A stretch of 64,000 bases of DNA, from assembly GCA_032871835.1 (NCBI GenBank), contig CM065298.1:76660154-76724153 (forward strand), given 5' to 3'. A model generated the notes under the pieces. That model made no database searches and was not told the DNA's origin. It was given only the letters and a program-made list of their open reading frames with translations. Origin of the DNA: Dipteronia dyeriana. Lineage: Eukaryota > Streptophyta > Magnoliopsida > Sapindales > Sapindaceae. Positions 35,701 to 48,170 of the stretch are shown piece after piece; position 1 is the stretch's first letter; every line of letters begins with the position of its first letter. The position numbers were made by a program, and so were the translations under genes.

Positions 35701-36479
35701 GTAAGAAATTAAACTTTGTTCAAGTTATATGCTTATAGTGAATTTCTGGTCACAGCATGTTCTCCACGGGTGTTGAATTTGGTTTGGTTTCCATCAGTTG
35801 AACTGTTAATATCAAGATAACTGCAAGATAATGGTGTAATCACATAGTGGTAAAACAATGCTTTGGCGTTATAACAAATGGGAAGCTTCTTCTCTTCAAA
35901 GTACCGCATACATAGTGATACATCGCATGGATTATGATTGTCCATGAGTATGGGTAATAGCTGTCACGAAATGGATGGTTAATTTGTTTTAAATGTTGAA
36001 TTATTACACCATGCATGTTGATGAACCTTTTGTATTCCAGAACTTGGGTAAACAAAATAACTGGAAAGTGATCAATAGTTAATTTATTGTCCTTCTCTGA
36101 GCAGCTCCGTGTCCATTGTGCTGAAGCTTTGGGCACTCCAATTGTTGGCGACTATAAGTATGGTTGGTTTGTGCATCAGAGATGGAAGCAAATGCCGCGT
36201 GTTGACATTGAGCCTACAACTGGGGCTCCATACAAGTTGCGAAGGCCAGAAGGTCTAGATATTCAGAAGGGAAGTGTCTTATCTAGGGTACCCTTGTTAC
36301 ATCTTCACTGTAGAGAGATTGTACTTCCAAACATTGCAAAGTTCCTTCATGTTTTGAATCGGAAATCATCAGACTTGCCTCCCGCAATTAGCACAAAACC
36401 AGATCTTATTCGGTATGTGGCATCGATGCCCACTCACATGAAAATTAGCTGGAATTTGATGTCCTCCTATTTAGTATGA
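32756..36479 (+). CDS. RluA-type RNA pseudouridine synthase, probably mitochondrial (nine exons)
   Basis: Exons: 32756-33043, 33548-33619, 33709-33867, 34002-34049, 34150-34230, 34619-34735, 34853-34954, 35075-35233 and 36105-36479. All junctions fall between codons, giving 466 residues. The first in-frame ATG is used. The first 70 residues are rich in Arg, His and Pro and poor in acidic residues, as in an organelle presequence. An S4-like part (about residues 75-145) precedes ALLLLNKPPKFPV and the catalytic motif HRLDRESSGLLLMG, with the key Asp at about 221. RKHQLRVHCAEALGTPIVGDYKYG follows. The enzyme isomerises uridine to pseudouridine in RNA. It resembles plant mitochondrial RNA pseudouridine synthases 3/4 (recalled). 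Intron 3 has a GC donor. Element 2 ends 174 bp upstream. Confidence 0.93.
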
Positions 36480-36848
36480 AAACTAGATGATATTAGTGGG
36501 TTGAATGTATACCGCTTGATGCCGGAAAGAATCTCCCAATTATTATATGTACACATGCTTATAATTACGTGAAGATGATGCAACCGGCATGCTTACTAGC
36601 TTGCTCCAAGGTTATCTTCTACCCTTAAAAAAAGCAAGCAGCTCATCATTTGTTTGTAGTCTTTTCATTTTTGCCAATTACAAGGTTTATGACGCATAAC
36701 CATGGGCCCATGGCAATGCTTATCTACAATAGGTTTATATTGCGGGCATAATATTTATGAAGTTGGGCATATATATTTGCATTTCTTGACTATTCTACAA
36801 GTCAGGACCAACCCAAACTCTTAATAAACCTCGCACATACGGAACATC
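36480..36848. other. Intergenic between the two host genes
   Basis: This is the 3' flank of the pseudouridine synthase gene and the promoter side of the osmotin-like gene. No further gene seen. Confidence 0.6.
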
Positions 36849-36858
36849 TATATAAATA
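36849..36858 (+). promoter_or_regulatory. TATA box of the osmotin-like gene
   Basis: TATATAAATA lies 31 bp before the first ATG (36889) and 52 bp before the second (36910). The short distance favours 36910 as the translated start. Confidence 0.6.
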
Positions 36859-36888
36859 CACCTCTTATCAACTTCATAAATATTAAAT

Positions 36889-37586
36889 ATGCAGTTAGCA
36901 ATCTCCAAAATGAGCTTCTTTAAAGACTTTTTTGGTTTCTTCCTTCTTTTTGTTGCTCTGCATTTGAACTTGGCCAGCGCTGTCACTTTTGACATCAGAA
37001 ACAACTGCCCCTACACGGTCTGGGCTGCAGCTGTGCCCGGTGGAGGCAGGAGACTTGATCGTGGCCAAAACTGGGTCCTCAATGTGAACCCCGGAACAGC
37101 AGGAGCACCTATATGGGCTCGAACCAATTGTCAATTTGATGGAGCCGGGCGTGGCAGATGCCAGACAGGTGATTGTGGGGGACTCCTTCAATGTCGAGCC
37201 TATGGTGTGCCTCCTAACACCTTAACGGAATTTGCGCTGAACCAGTACATGAACTTGGATTTCATTGATATACTAATATTGATGGATTTAATGTTCCCAT
37301 GGAATTCAGCTCGGTGTCTGGAGGGTGCAGTCACGTCCTCAAATGTACCATGGATATCGTAGGGCAGTGTCCGAACGAGTTAAAGGTACACAGGGGATGT
37401 AACGGACCGTGTCCCGTGTTCAAGATGGATCAATATTGTTGTAATTCGGGCAATTGCAGACCGACAAATTACTCTAGGTTTTTCAAGCAGAGGTGTCCGG
37501 ATGCTTACAGTTACCCCAAAGATGATCCGACAAGCCTCTTTACTTGTCCTGGTGGGACTAACTATAAGGTTGTCTTCTGCCCATGA
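36889..37586 (+). pseudogene. Osmotin/thaumatin-like PR-5 protein gene with one frameshift
   Basis: Frame 1 encodes a hydrophobic signal peptide (ATG 36889 or, better placed, 36910) ending LNLASA, then [21 protein letters not shown] and [10 protein letters not shown]. At about 37272/37273 one base is missing relative to the family. The protein continues in another frame from 37275 to the stop at 37586, with [19 protein letters not shown] and [21 protein letters not shown]. Across both frames all 16 family cysteines are present and identity to the family is high. The loss looks recent or could be a sequencing error. No intron. There is no extension after the final FCP, so a secreted form is expected rather than a vacuolar one. 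Family members are pathogen- and osmotic-stress-induced proteins. Confidence 0.9.
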
Positions 37587-38381
37587 AGCTTTGATTATTA
37601 GCTTCATGTTATAACTTATAACTATATATAGTCAATAAGAGCTGCTCAAAGCTTTTCAAGCACTTGCGCTAATGTTTTAAATATTATAGAAATAAATTTC
37701 ATAAATGGATAAAAGAAATGAAGTGTATATAAACATCAGTCTGACATATTATACTTTAATTTGATAAAAAATTATATACTTGATTCCTCTCATATGCAAC
37801 TAGATAACGTACAGCTTGACCATGATGATGTGTGATGCAACCTTATACATCCTTATACGATCATTTACCCTTAAGCAGTGGCGTATGTAGGATTTTTTAT
37901 TGGAGTGGACTAAAACAAAACTACAATTTTGTACGAGAAAATTTATTTAGTCAAAAAGTGAAGATATATTTATATAAGGAAACAAAATGTGCCTTATCCC
38001 TCAAGATGTATATACTAAACAAATTACATAAACTTTCGATAAAATAACATAAATATATAGGATCAGGCTGAACCAACTTAAATTTGTAACTTTTAAATTA
38101 GAGTTCAACATCTCAACCATCCATGTGCTCTTAATCTAAGAGTTGTAAATTAGATTTCAACATCTCAACCACTTATGTGCTCTTAATCAGTTTCATTTTT
38201 TAAAGCATTATATTAATTTTAGGGTTTTTTAGGTGAATGACTTGAACCCACAACCATGTGGTACAGGTGTGAAGGGTTTACCATCAGACCGATTTCATCT
38301 CATCAATAGTGTTTCATTAGAAGTAATAAAATATGGAGTCAAAATTAGAAATAACAAGCTAAAAACCCTAATTTGTTAATT
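37587..38381. other. Intergenic with a possible transposon scrap
   Basis: CAGTGGCGTATGTAGGATTTTT near 37877 resembles the common plant transposon terminus CAGTGGCGGA. TTGAACCCACAACCATGTGG near 38242 is also typical of such repeats. No matching end or TSD found. Confidence 0.4.
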
Positions 38382-38386
38382 ATAAA

Positions 38387-39193
38387 TGTTGACGGTGATT
38401 TTTGGATCATGTGGGATTGATCACGCGTCTAACAGGTTTTTATAGATTTTTGAAGATATTATGAGAAAGATAGAAAAAAGAAGAAGAAAACATGCACATA
38501 TGAGTTTACGTGGTAAAACCCCAATGCGGGAAAACATCCACGGTTGACGGTGACGGCGACGGCGAGAAGAATCCACTATAATATAATGATTACACACTCA
38601 ATCTCCCCTTTTTGGCGTATCTCTCTTTCTTTTGTGTATCTTTTCTACAGGTGGTTATCTAGATTTTACAATGAGATTATGAGTTTATTTATATGTGTAT
38701 AGAACCCTAATCATTGTTACACAAATAAGGAAAGGTGATAGTGTTTAATTAGAACTGGTTACTTGTTGAAGTCGTCTTTGTCTTCTTTCTTGTTTTGGAG
38801 TTTATCATTCTGGAAACTTTGAGTTCTTTCCTGAAAGGAATTCTCTAATACTGGAAAGGAAATAGAGATATTCCCTTATTGGAGTGTGATTCTAGATTCA
38901 TTATTTGAGTAAGGCAGTTCTTCTTTGTATTTGATTCGTTGTTGTCTTTAACGTCTCTCACGTGTTGTTCAACTGACCTATCATCTAATCCCGACCAGAA
39001 TTTTTTTTATCCCAATCGGATGGTCCCGACCAAGTCCTCTCTACCCGATCGGTTAGCTTCCCCAACCATCTTGGGTAATCTTGACTTGGCCTTGAGATCA
39101 TCTATTAATTGTCTTGAGTTGATCTTTCCTGACTCTTGTGACATGGCATATCTAATCATGCTGATTCATTGTTCTTCAGATTTACCAATAACA
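38387..39193 (-). repeat. Element 3 3' LTR
   Basis: It is 807 bp, TGTTGACGG to AATAACA on the plus strand. It matches 49933-50694 apart from a 40-odd-bp segment near 38482-38525 missing from the other copy. Confidence 0.92.
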
Positions 39194-39205
39194 ATATCCC
39201 CTTAA
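39194..39205 (-). other. Polypurine tract of element 3
   Basis: The minus strand reads TTTAAGGGGATAT before the LTR. Confidence 0.65.
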
Positions 39206-39587
39206 ATACACGGGGTCGAATAAATAATTGTCGCAAATAGGGCACGTTCGACTGCGTGTGTTTAATTCACTCTATCATTTTTTATCTTGTAGTCCATCAA
39301 TACTCTTTAATAAGCTACAGTTATCAACCACCCATATTTCGGCTGAGGAAATCATTACGCATCTTTTTTGAAATTCAAATGGCACGTGGTTTTCGGTTCT
39401 TGCGCACCTTCCCCCATTTTCGATTGATGACACTTGCTTGCCTTAGTGACGTCACTTGCCTGTAAATATTGTCTTAAGGCGTTTCTTTTTTCTTTTTACG
39501 ATTCAACATTTTTCTTTGGCTAAACAGTCGATTTCTAATTTCGTTTTCTTCGAGCCCTTTGTCTTCTCAGATCTTTCATATTTTCAA

Positions 39588-42500
39588 ATGCTTGTTCAAG
39601 GTATGGACCCTATTCTTCATCATCGATATTTTGAGCTTCTTCTTCGTGCCCTTGATACTAGTGATAATGAGAATATTGCTAGGCTCAAGTCCATTCTCTG
39701 GGGTCATCTTCCTGCTTTTTATCAACCTACTGCGTTAAACATGGATTATTCTATGGTTCACCAAGAGTTTGCTCATTTCCCCTCTGATCTTTCTGACTCT
39801 GATTTGGTTGATGTTTGTGTAGATATGTCGAAACAAAGAAGTTCAAGACGGACTACTAGGGCTTCTCCCAGGGAATCTGTACACGCAACAGTCGACTTGA
39901 AAATATCCTCACAACTTCTCAAAATGAATGACGTACCGCGGAAGCGACAAGCTTCGATGTTGAGGTTTAGCACCGACCATCCCTGTTCATTTGATTCGGA
40001 GTTAAATGTTATGACTGAGGTCAAGCTAGCGAAGTTCAATAACCGATTTGATTTGACCAGTGTGCAAAAATTGTACTGCAGCAGTGATCGGGGTTGTGTA
40101 GAATCCTCTCCCCGGTACAGTTGCTATATACGAGGCTATGTTATCTTCAAGGGTCACTCTCCTCCTTCAACCTTTTATTGCTCGATTCTTGGCGAATGCT
40201 GGCATCACTCCTACCCAACTGAACCCCAATTCTTACCGGGTGTTAGTCAGTTTAGGGAATATATGGAAAAAGCTTGGGGAAAAACAACCCCCGACCCCAC
40301 AAGAGATCCGTATCTTTTATACACTGAACCGATCTGATAGTGAGGAACTTTCTACCTTCAATCCACATCTCTAAGCTTATGGATTCTTCATGGATATAAG
40401 GGGAAACCTGTACCCCATTCGGACAAAGATCATAAAGGATTTATCTAGGGATTCCCTTCATTGAACAAATACTGGAAGAACATTTGGTTCTTCGTTGGAG
40501 GTGACTGGGGTGAAGTGGTCATCGCTGATCCTAACAGCTGATACAAAACAGAGTTCCAAGACACTTATGCAATCCTGAACATTGGAATAAAAGCTCCCCC
40601 TCTCTAACAAAGAGCCATGCTGACATTGTTGTCAAAGCAGTTGAGACCTCTTGGGAATAAAGGGATCGTCGTTTCCTTTATGTTGAAGCAGACTTGATTG
40701 AGACAGGGCTTTTTCCCGCAATTTCTGCTCGTCGTAAACGATGTGAGTCATCCTTGCTTTTTTTTTAATGTAAACTGCTATGCGTACCTTTCCTCTACGC
40801 TGATTATTGATTATCGTGTGGCAATTTTTCTTTCAGTATACGATATGGACATCGTCGCAGGTGATCAAGCTGAAAAGGCTAAGCATGTTGATCGGGTCAG
40901 TAGGAAGGTTGCAGCTGATCAAGCTGCTCAGGGAATTGCTCCGCCTGAACATGATCTGGTGGAACATACGTATTAATCTAACCGCCATTCCTCAGATGTC
41001 CTCTCTGAATAGGTTGGTACAAGTGACCATCATCCTCTTTGAGCTCGAAGTTATCGTCGAGGCCATTCTAAAGAAGGGTCAGTCGGGTGCGATCCAGTTC
41101 AAAAGCATATGATCAAAGAAGACGTGATCGAGATAGGTCTGAAAGGGAGCATCGAGGAAACCATGATTCACGAAGGAAGAAATCGCATGAAGTGGATGTG
41201 ACAAACAATGCTCCAAGCCATAAGGTGGCTAAGACTACTGAAGGGTCATTCACTCCCGATGCCTTTCGTATGAGGGCGGATCTTGCATCCGAAGTTGACC
41301 CGACGTTGCCTACCTTAGTGGTCGATTCAATAATTTTATAAGAGGAGAAGGACCGGGAGACGGTTTCTGTCTTGATTTCATGAGAACTTCGATCCAAGAA
41401 AAGGAGTGATCAATATTCATTAAGCTTGTCTTCCACTCACCTTGAACCAATCGAGATTGCTAACCAAGCTCTTCCTTCGAATGAATCTTTCTAGGTTCAA
41501 ACTGTGCCACCCTCTCATTGCTCCGAAAAGGCTCTTATACAGTTTATCGTTATGCGCCAGATCGTTTACTCTGATTCTGAAGGTGAAGACGATGGTCTCG
41601 ACGAGGAAGAGAAGATAGCTAATAAAAGCTTCTTTGACCTGTTTGAGAAGTAGGCTTTTCATTCTGTTTTGGAATCAGGGGAAGGAGCAACTATGCAGTT
41701 AGAGGGGGATATTAGGATGAGTGAGCCTATTGGTGCCCCTTCCACTATGCCTTTTAGGTTTCTTAGCCCCGAAGGTGCTACCGAAGGTTAAATTTCTGAG
41801 AACGAGCCCCTCCGAGTTGCTACATCTGCCAGTCTTCCTAGGGAAGACGTTGGGATTTCGAAGACTCCATCCATTGTTGATCATGCTATTCTCGTATCTT
41901 CTTGGGATCAGTCTGCTCCTACTATTTCCGCTGCTGGGCTTTCTCATTTCCCTTCACCCAGCGGTTCTCAGATCTACCCTCTTTTCATGCTTCGTTCAAT
42001 GTCATCTAGGCTGGATACATCGGTGAAGGGTATTGGAAGGATGCCAAAGATGATGCAGATTTCGAGCGGGTTTGCATGATATTCAATAATGGTGTCTTTG
42101 TAAGTCTTTCCACTCTCTTGATTACTTTTCTCCTAATCTTTCCATCTGTCTAATTTACCTTTTGTTAATCCTTTGCAGGCGGTAGAAACGTTGACTCGGG
42201 CTCTTTCTGAAAAGAATAAACATGTTGCTGAGATTTCTCAACTGAAGCTAACTCTCACCGAGAATGATGAGGCCCTGAAGTCTTCTAATGCTAGTGCCTT
42301 CAAGGCTAGTCAGCATGTAGAAAAGCTGAAGGCACATACAACAACTGAGATGGCTCTGAAAATGACGCTTGTAAACGTTCAGAATAAAGTCGCTGCATCT
42401 GATGAAGCTCTTAGGGAGCTTACTACAAGGAACGTTGATCTGGAGAAGAGAGTTGCCAAGGCTGAACTATGGAGCGTTGAACTTGAATCGAGGGCTATCT

Positions 42501-43177
42501 TGGTTAAGACAATAGCGAAAAAGGTTCGGGAAGAAGCTTAGATTGCCTAGGACTCTCTTGCCTCAGCTCAATAGAAGATGCTAGAGGTGCAGTAGGTGTC
42601 TGAGGAGGCTAGACTTCACTATGAACATCTCACCAAAGACTTGAAGCAGCAGTAAATCAGTATGGAAGTTCTTTCACATGAAGCCAGGCTAGACCTCAAG
42701 GTTTGAAATGTTGATAGTTACAAGAGGTCCCCTGCTTTCGATGCTACGCTGCTGAAGGAGTTTGAGAGAGGCCTGGCAACTGCTAGAATGTTCATTAGCA
42801 CGAAGGAGAGGTCCTCCAAAGAATCTCGCTTGAAGTGGGACCAGATAATATCTAAGCATCGAAGGGAGTCCCTGGAAGCGATCAAGATTCAACGGATTCG
42901 GTGGAAGATCTATTGTAAATCTATCGAAAATGATCCCTACCCCATGCATCTCGAGCTCTCTTCGAAGGCATCTCTTATGTCTTTCCACGCTGGTCAGGAC
43001 AGTGGTTCTTTGACCAAAGGGGTAGATATCGGTCCTTCAACCGATGTAGATTATTCTCCCTTTGTATCTATTGATCTTGATGACAATATCTCCTGGCTAG
43101 ATTTTGGAGACTTCAGTAAAGACGATGATGTCCTTCCTTCCGGTCCCGGGGGCTCCTCCGTTGTTGGGAACAACTGA
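39588..43177 (+). pseudogene. Antisense gene of element 3: PF04195-like protein, two introns
   Basis: The likely ATG is at 39588 (MLVQGMDP). The N-terminal part is longer and unlike elements 1 and 2. After a frameshift near 40110 it carries VAIYEAM, LLQPFIARFLANAGITPTQL and PPTPQEIRIFYTLNR. Inferred introns are 40743-40836 (GTGAGT donor, TTTCAG acceptor) and 42100-42178 (GTAAGT donor, TTGCAG acceptor). The C-terminal region (42179-42780) is probably coiled coil, with five in-frame TAG/TAA codons. The end (LKWDQIISKHRRESLEAIKI) matches the other antisense genes in character. Confidence 0.7.
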
Positions 43178-44150
43178 TGCATCTCTACTTTTATATGTAT
43201 TTATATTTGTAATACATAACATACTATGACAATTAATGTATATTTTTCCCTTATTTGCTTGTCTTCAAAATATGTACCATTTTCTGTGCATGGTTTCTTA
43301 TGCTTACGCTCATTCGTATTTTAGCATAACCTAAACTATGCATGCTGACCTATGCCAGATTGAATATCGTGAGTTCGGCTAAGCATGATCACTTGTATAT
43401 CGTTTATTTGGGGTTGATAACCCACTCTTCTGAGTCTGTGTCATCATGTAATGATCGACTTATTTGCCCGATTTCGGTGGTCAATCACCCTTGGAGAACT
43501 GAACCGTGTTCTATGACGATTTCAGATTTACCTAAGGTTGATCTTCTGTATTTTTTTGCTCGGGTTCTGGTTGCTCCCGATCGTTTACTATATATCTTTC
43601 TGTTGAGCTGTGTTTATTTTGTAAACCAATTGTGCAGTTTATATTTATAGACTTTCGTCTTTTATCTGTCAACTAGGTCGTCGGGACGTCTCCCGATATT
43701 CTGTTGATCAAGATTCGTTATAATAAGGCGTAACTTGTCCCATATACTCTATAAGCATCTATGGCTGTATCTGCCTTATCTTATAGGTAGATTTCACGCC
43801 TTATCCAACTCTTGGAGCATCTCGTCGGGTTTATATACCCAAAAACGCCCTAACAGTGCTTCATGTGCACCCAATTAATTTCGATGAGTGTGCATTGTCT
43901 TGACGACTTATGCTTTCGGCCCCCTCACTGGGCCCCTCGGGATCCCTATCGGTCTTAACCGATATTTTGAGGTATCCTGTAAATGCTCTTATGAGTAAAT
44001 ATTTGGTTTCGAACACTGTGCTTGATATTTACAATTGCTCCCCCTAGGGACTTTTATTGATTTCTCAAAAGATAAAAGACAATTAGCTAATAATAATTTA
44101 AATTTTAAACTATGGAAGCAAATAATAAAAATAAATGTATGAATCTCCTC
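43178..44150. other. Element 3 spacer between antisense gene and integrase
   Basis: Non-coding, AT-rich with scattered CGGGAC-type stretches. No obvious tandem array like that of elements 1 and 2. Confidence 0.55.
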
Positions 44151-45460
44151 ACGGGTAGAAAATCTTTAAATATTGTGCATAGCATGGCCTAGGCAGTTCG
44201 GTTCCCTCGGATCAGGATATTAGATATGCTCAATGTCCTAATATCCCAACCACTTGGTATGGTCCTTCTCATTTGTCAACTAACGATCATGCGGACTTGT
44301 CCTTTGTATTAAGTGTTACCCTCCTCAAAACTAGATCTCCGAGCTATAATCTTCTAACCTTAACATGCAAATTGTAATACCTTGCTACCCTCTGTTGATA
44401 GGCCACATTTCTTACCCCGGACATGTCTATTCTCTCTTCCAACTCGTCCAAGTCTTGTTTTATCATCTCCGCATTTCATTTGGGATCAAAGAGCTGTACC
44501 CTAGGGGAATTGTGAATTATCTCAATTGGAACCACTGCTTCCATCCAAAACGTAAGTAAGTAAGGTGTTACTCCTGTTGAAGTCCTTTCTGAAGTCCGAT
44601 AAGCCCATAAGACTTCAAGTAATTTGTCTGCCCAGTTTCCTTTCCTTCCCTCCAACTTCACCTTCAAAGTATGCTTGATTATTTTGTTCACCGCCTCCGT
44701 TTGGCCATTAGTCTGTGGGTGAGCTGGTGTGGCATAATAGTTCTTTATCCCGAAGTCTTGACACATATTTCTAAAGTTGTCACTATCGAATTGAGTCCTG
44801 TTGTCTGTGATTATAGTTTTCTAGATTCCAAACCGATATATGATATTTTTCTTCACAAAATCGGTCGTGTTAGCCTCGGTGATATGTACTAGTGCTTCCG
44901 CTTCAACCCACTTTGTGAAGTAGTCGACGACCACTATAGCATGTTTTGCCCCTCATTTAGTTGCAGTTGGCATCGGACCAATCAGATCTATTCCCCACAT
45001 GGCGAACGACCATGGCGATGTCAAAATTTTCAACTGTTTGGGTGGTCTTCGGATTTCATTAGCTACTTTTTGACAGCCACTGCATTGATTTGCAACACCT
45101 TGTGCATCCCCAAACAGAGTCGGCCAATAAAAGCCTTGCCTGAGCGTTTTATATGCCAGGCTTTTGCTACCTAAGTGATTCCCACAGACTCCCCTGTGGA
45201 TACTTTCTAATATTTGCTTACCTCTGATTGGGTCCACTCATTTCTTAAGGGCTTTCGAGAACCCTTTTCTGTATTGCTCTTCTTCTACTATCGAATATCT
45301 TATGGCTCTATATTTGAGACGCTTCGCCTCAGCTATCTCCGTCAGGAGTACCCCCTTATCTAAGTATTCTCTAATTGGGGTCATCCAGGTAGCTTGTTCT
45401 TCTTCAATCACCTCTACCTCCGACGTTTCAGCTTGATTTTTGCTCTCGATACTTGGCTTT
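44150..45460 (-). pseudogene. Element 3 integrase, broken
   Basis: Visible blocks are ILESIHRGVCGNHLGSKSL and CSGCQKVANEIRRPP (zinc region), MWGIDLIGPMP, then YYATPAHPQTNGQTEAVNKI with the catalytic glutamate, and RTSTGVTPYLL. Stops fall near 45240, 44955 and 44820. The shared frameshift of elements 1 and 2 is not evident here. Confidence 0.87.
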
Positions 45461-46280
45461 TGCAGGTGGATGATCGAGATCTTTTTTGACCATACACCGG
45501 TGGCAGATGCCAACTTTGACAACGCATCCGCTTTCTTATTTTTCTCCCTCGGGATTTGGGTGATTCTGTATGCTTTGAACCTTTCCCTTAGTACCTTGGT
45601 TATAGTTAAATAAGCGGCCATGTTGCTATCCTTGACTTGGTATTCATTTAGAATTTCATTGATTACCACCTGTGAGTCACAGAATATTTCCAACTCATCT
45701 GCTCACAATGTTGTGTATACCGTAAGGCCTGCTAGAAGCGCCTCATACTCTGCCATGTTATTAGTAGCTTTGAAGTCAAATCGCAAGGAACATTCCACCC
45801 AGTCATCTTCTGTTGTGGATATAACTATATCTGCCCCGCTGCTATACGTGTTTGACGATCCATCTATATGTAGTTTCCAAGCAAACATGTCCTCTTCTTT
45901 TAACATCCTAATCACTTCGTTGTTCGGTTCAGCGAACTCCGTGACCAGATCCGCTACAACTTGTCCTTTGATCGCCGCTATTGGTGAGTAAACTATGTGA
46001 AACTCACTCAGTTTTACCGCTCACTTAGTCAGCCTTCTCTACACCTCGGGTTTTGATAAAATCTATTTCAGTGGACAGTCAGTATATACTTCAATTTGGT
46101 GAGCTTGAAAGTACGGTCTCGGCTTTCTTGTTGCTGTCACCAAGGCCAAAGCCATTTGTTCAACTGGAGAGTACCTTGTTTCCGCAGGTAACAGAGCTTT
46201 GCTGGTGTAGTATGTAAGTTTCTAAGTTCCCTCTTCCAATATGAGTAGTACCGAACCTGTTGCGACGTTTGTAATGGATA
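45460..46280 (-). pseudogene. Element 3 RNase H and second RNase H, broken
   Basis: The first RNase H shows AETRYSPVEQMALALVTATRKPR and VYTDCPL around 46080-46200, with stops. The second (45915-45530) shows LHIDGSSNTYSSGADI, NNMAEYEALLAGL and EIFCDSQVVINEIL, then IPREKNKKADALSKLAS. It fits the archaeal-type RNase H of Tat elements. Confidence 0.85.
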
Positions 46281-46559
46281 GGTAAAGATAAAACACTTCC
46301 TTTATAAGTGGTTTAGATAATATCAGAGCTTTTCCCAAGTATTCTTTGATTTTTCTGAACGCTTACTCACACTCATCATTCCACTTTACGCCTTTGCCTC
46401 ACTTAATTGCTTTGAAAAAGGGTAGGCATTTGTCCGTGGATTTACTTATAAACCAGCTCAGAGAAGCTAGGCAACCCATTAATCTTTGGATTTCCTTCAA
46501 TGTCTTAGGAGACCTCATTTCTTCCAAGGCTCTTATTTTCTCCGAGTTTACTTTGATCC

Positions 46560-47320
46560 CTCTTTGGTGAACTTGAAATCATAGGAACCTGCCTGATGGT
46601 ACTCTGAATATGCACTTCTTTGGATTTAACTTCATCTCTTATCGCAGTACCTCAAAACTCTCCCTTAGGTCGGTTGGATGATCTCTGGATGTTACACTTT
46701 TGGTGAGCATATCGTCCACGTATACCTCCATATTACTGCCAATCTATCGAGCAGACATTTTATTTACCAGTCTTTGGTAAGTTTCCCTAGCATTTTTTAA
46801 TCCAAACGGCATGACCTTATAGCAATACAACCCCTGGTCAGTTGTGAATGAGGTTTTTTCCTCATTTGGTTCGAACATTCTGATCTGGTTGTAACCGGAA
46901 TAGGCATCCATGAAACTTAACAGTTTATAACCGTTCATTGCATCTACCAACTGGTCAATTCAAGGCAAAGAGAAGTTATCCTTTGGACATGCCTTGTTCA
47001 GGTCGGTGAAATCCACATACATCCTTCACTGGCCGTTTTTCTTTTTGACCATAACTACATTGGCAACCCAAACGGGATATTTCACTTCCCGAATAGACCA
47101 TGCGACTAATAGCTAGTCCATCTCTTCCTTGATCGGTTTGCTTCTTTCTAGGTTGAAACGTCTCCTCTTTTTGATAACTGGTTTCTGATTAGGATTTACT
47201 GCTAAGTAATGTGAAATTGTCCTTGGATCGATCACCGGCATGTCCGCATGTTCCCAAGCGAACACATCCTCGTATTCTTTCAGTAGTTCGACCATCTTGC
47301 TTTAATCGTGCTTCGTCAGT
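46560..47320 (-). pseudogene. Element 3 reverse transcriptase, broken
   Basis: EHADMPVIDPRTISHYLAVNP (47220-47280) precedes RT. Then FMDAYSGYNQIRM, FTTDQGLYCYKVMPFGLKNA and EVYVDDMLTKSVTS (active site, about 46690-46740) follow. Stops interrupt it near 46955, 46745 and elsewhere. Confidence 0.88.
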
Positions 47321-47639
47321 TGGGACCCAAGTCTAATAGTCCTTTTCAGATCATTGTTGCTCATGGAAACTTCCATGGTCGGGTCTTGAGAGCCTTTGTC
47401 ACTTTCTGGCGCCGCCTCTCTTGGCTCTAGGTCAAACCTGGTCAGGGTCTCGGCATTTGCCTATGTTAGGTCTACTTTTAGGTCTTCACCTTTTTTGACA
47501 ACATCTACTTGCATTATCCCCGACTCTGCCTTTTCCTTGTATACGAAGAGATTCATTTTCCCGACCTACTCCTATGACCTTTTCATGATCCCCACCCCAG
47601 CTTCGGTCGGAAATTTCACCATAAACATGTACATTACAG

Positions 47640-48170
47640 TTACGACTCTTATTTGTTTAGGAAGGGCCAAGCGTTATATGGCCAATTCTCAACATTTACG
47701 ACCAAAAAGTCCAGCAATACTGTCTTCGTATAAGGAAAACTTCCAGCTTCTACTGGTAGTTTAACATTTACGCCATGACTTCGGCTCCTCCGAAACCTCT
47801 CAATGGAACCTTTAGTCGTTGGAGATCATTCCTCTGTAGCCCGATCTGATCAAACGCCTCTACGCTCAAAATGTCTACTGCTCTACCATTGTCGATCAGT
47901 ATTCATCTTACTTGCCTGTGCCTGATGCAGGCTGACATAACAATCGCGTCGTTTAGTCTGACCTCTTACTCGTGTGCATCTGCTTCAGTGAAATTTATTG
48001 GTCCCCATCCTTGCTTTGCTTTTTTCCGATAGAGACCGATATGGTTCACCTCCATACTTCTTTGGGTATTCATGGCTTTCCTAACTTTAGACATCCTTTC
48101 ACGGCTACTACTTTCGGTATTCGGTCCACCGAAAATGGTGTTGATTGTCCCGCTATCCAAGTTTTTTTCG
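47640..48170 (-). pseudogene. Element 3 protease region, decayed
   Basis: Near 47880-47900 the frame has IDNGRAVDILSVEAFDQIGL-like sequence, matching the DNGSS block of element 1, with stops around it. GHI.LGPS-type sequence near 47670 is the degraded second block. Confidence 0.6.

Noticed and set aside
36795..37191. Minus-strand ORFs opposite the osmotin-like gene
   Set aside because: Shadow frames of a strongly conserved plus-strand gene.
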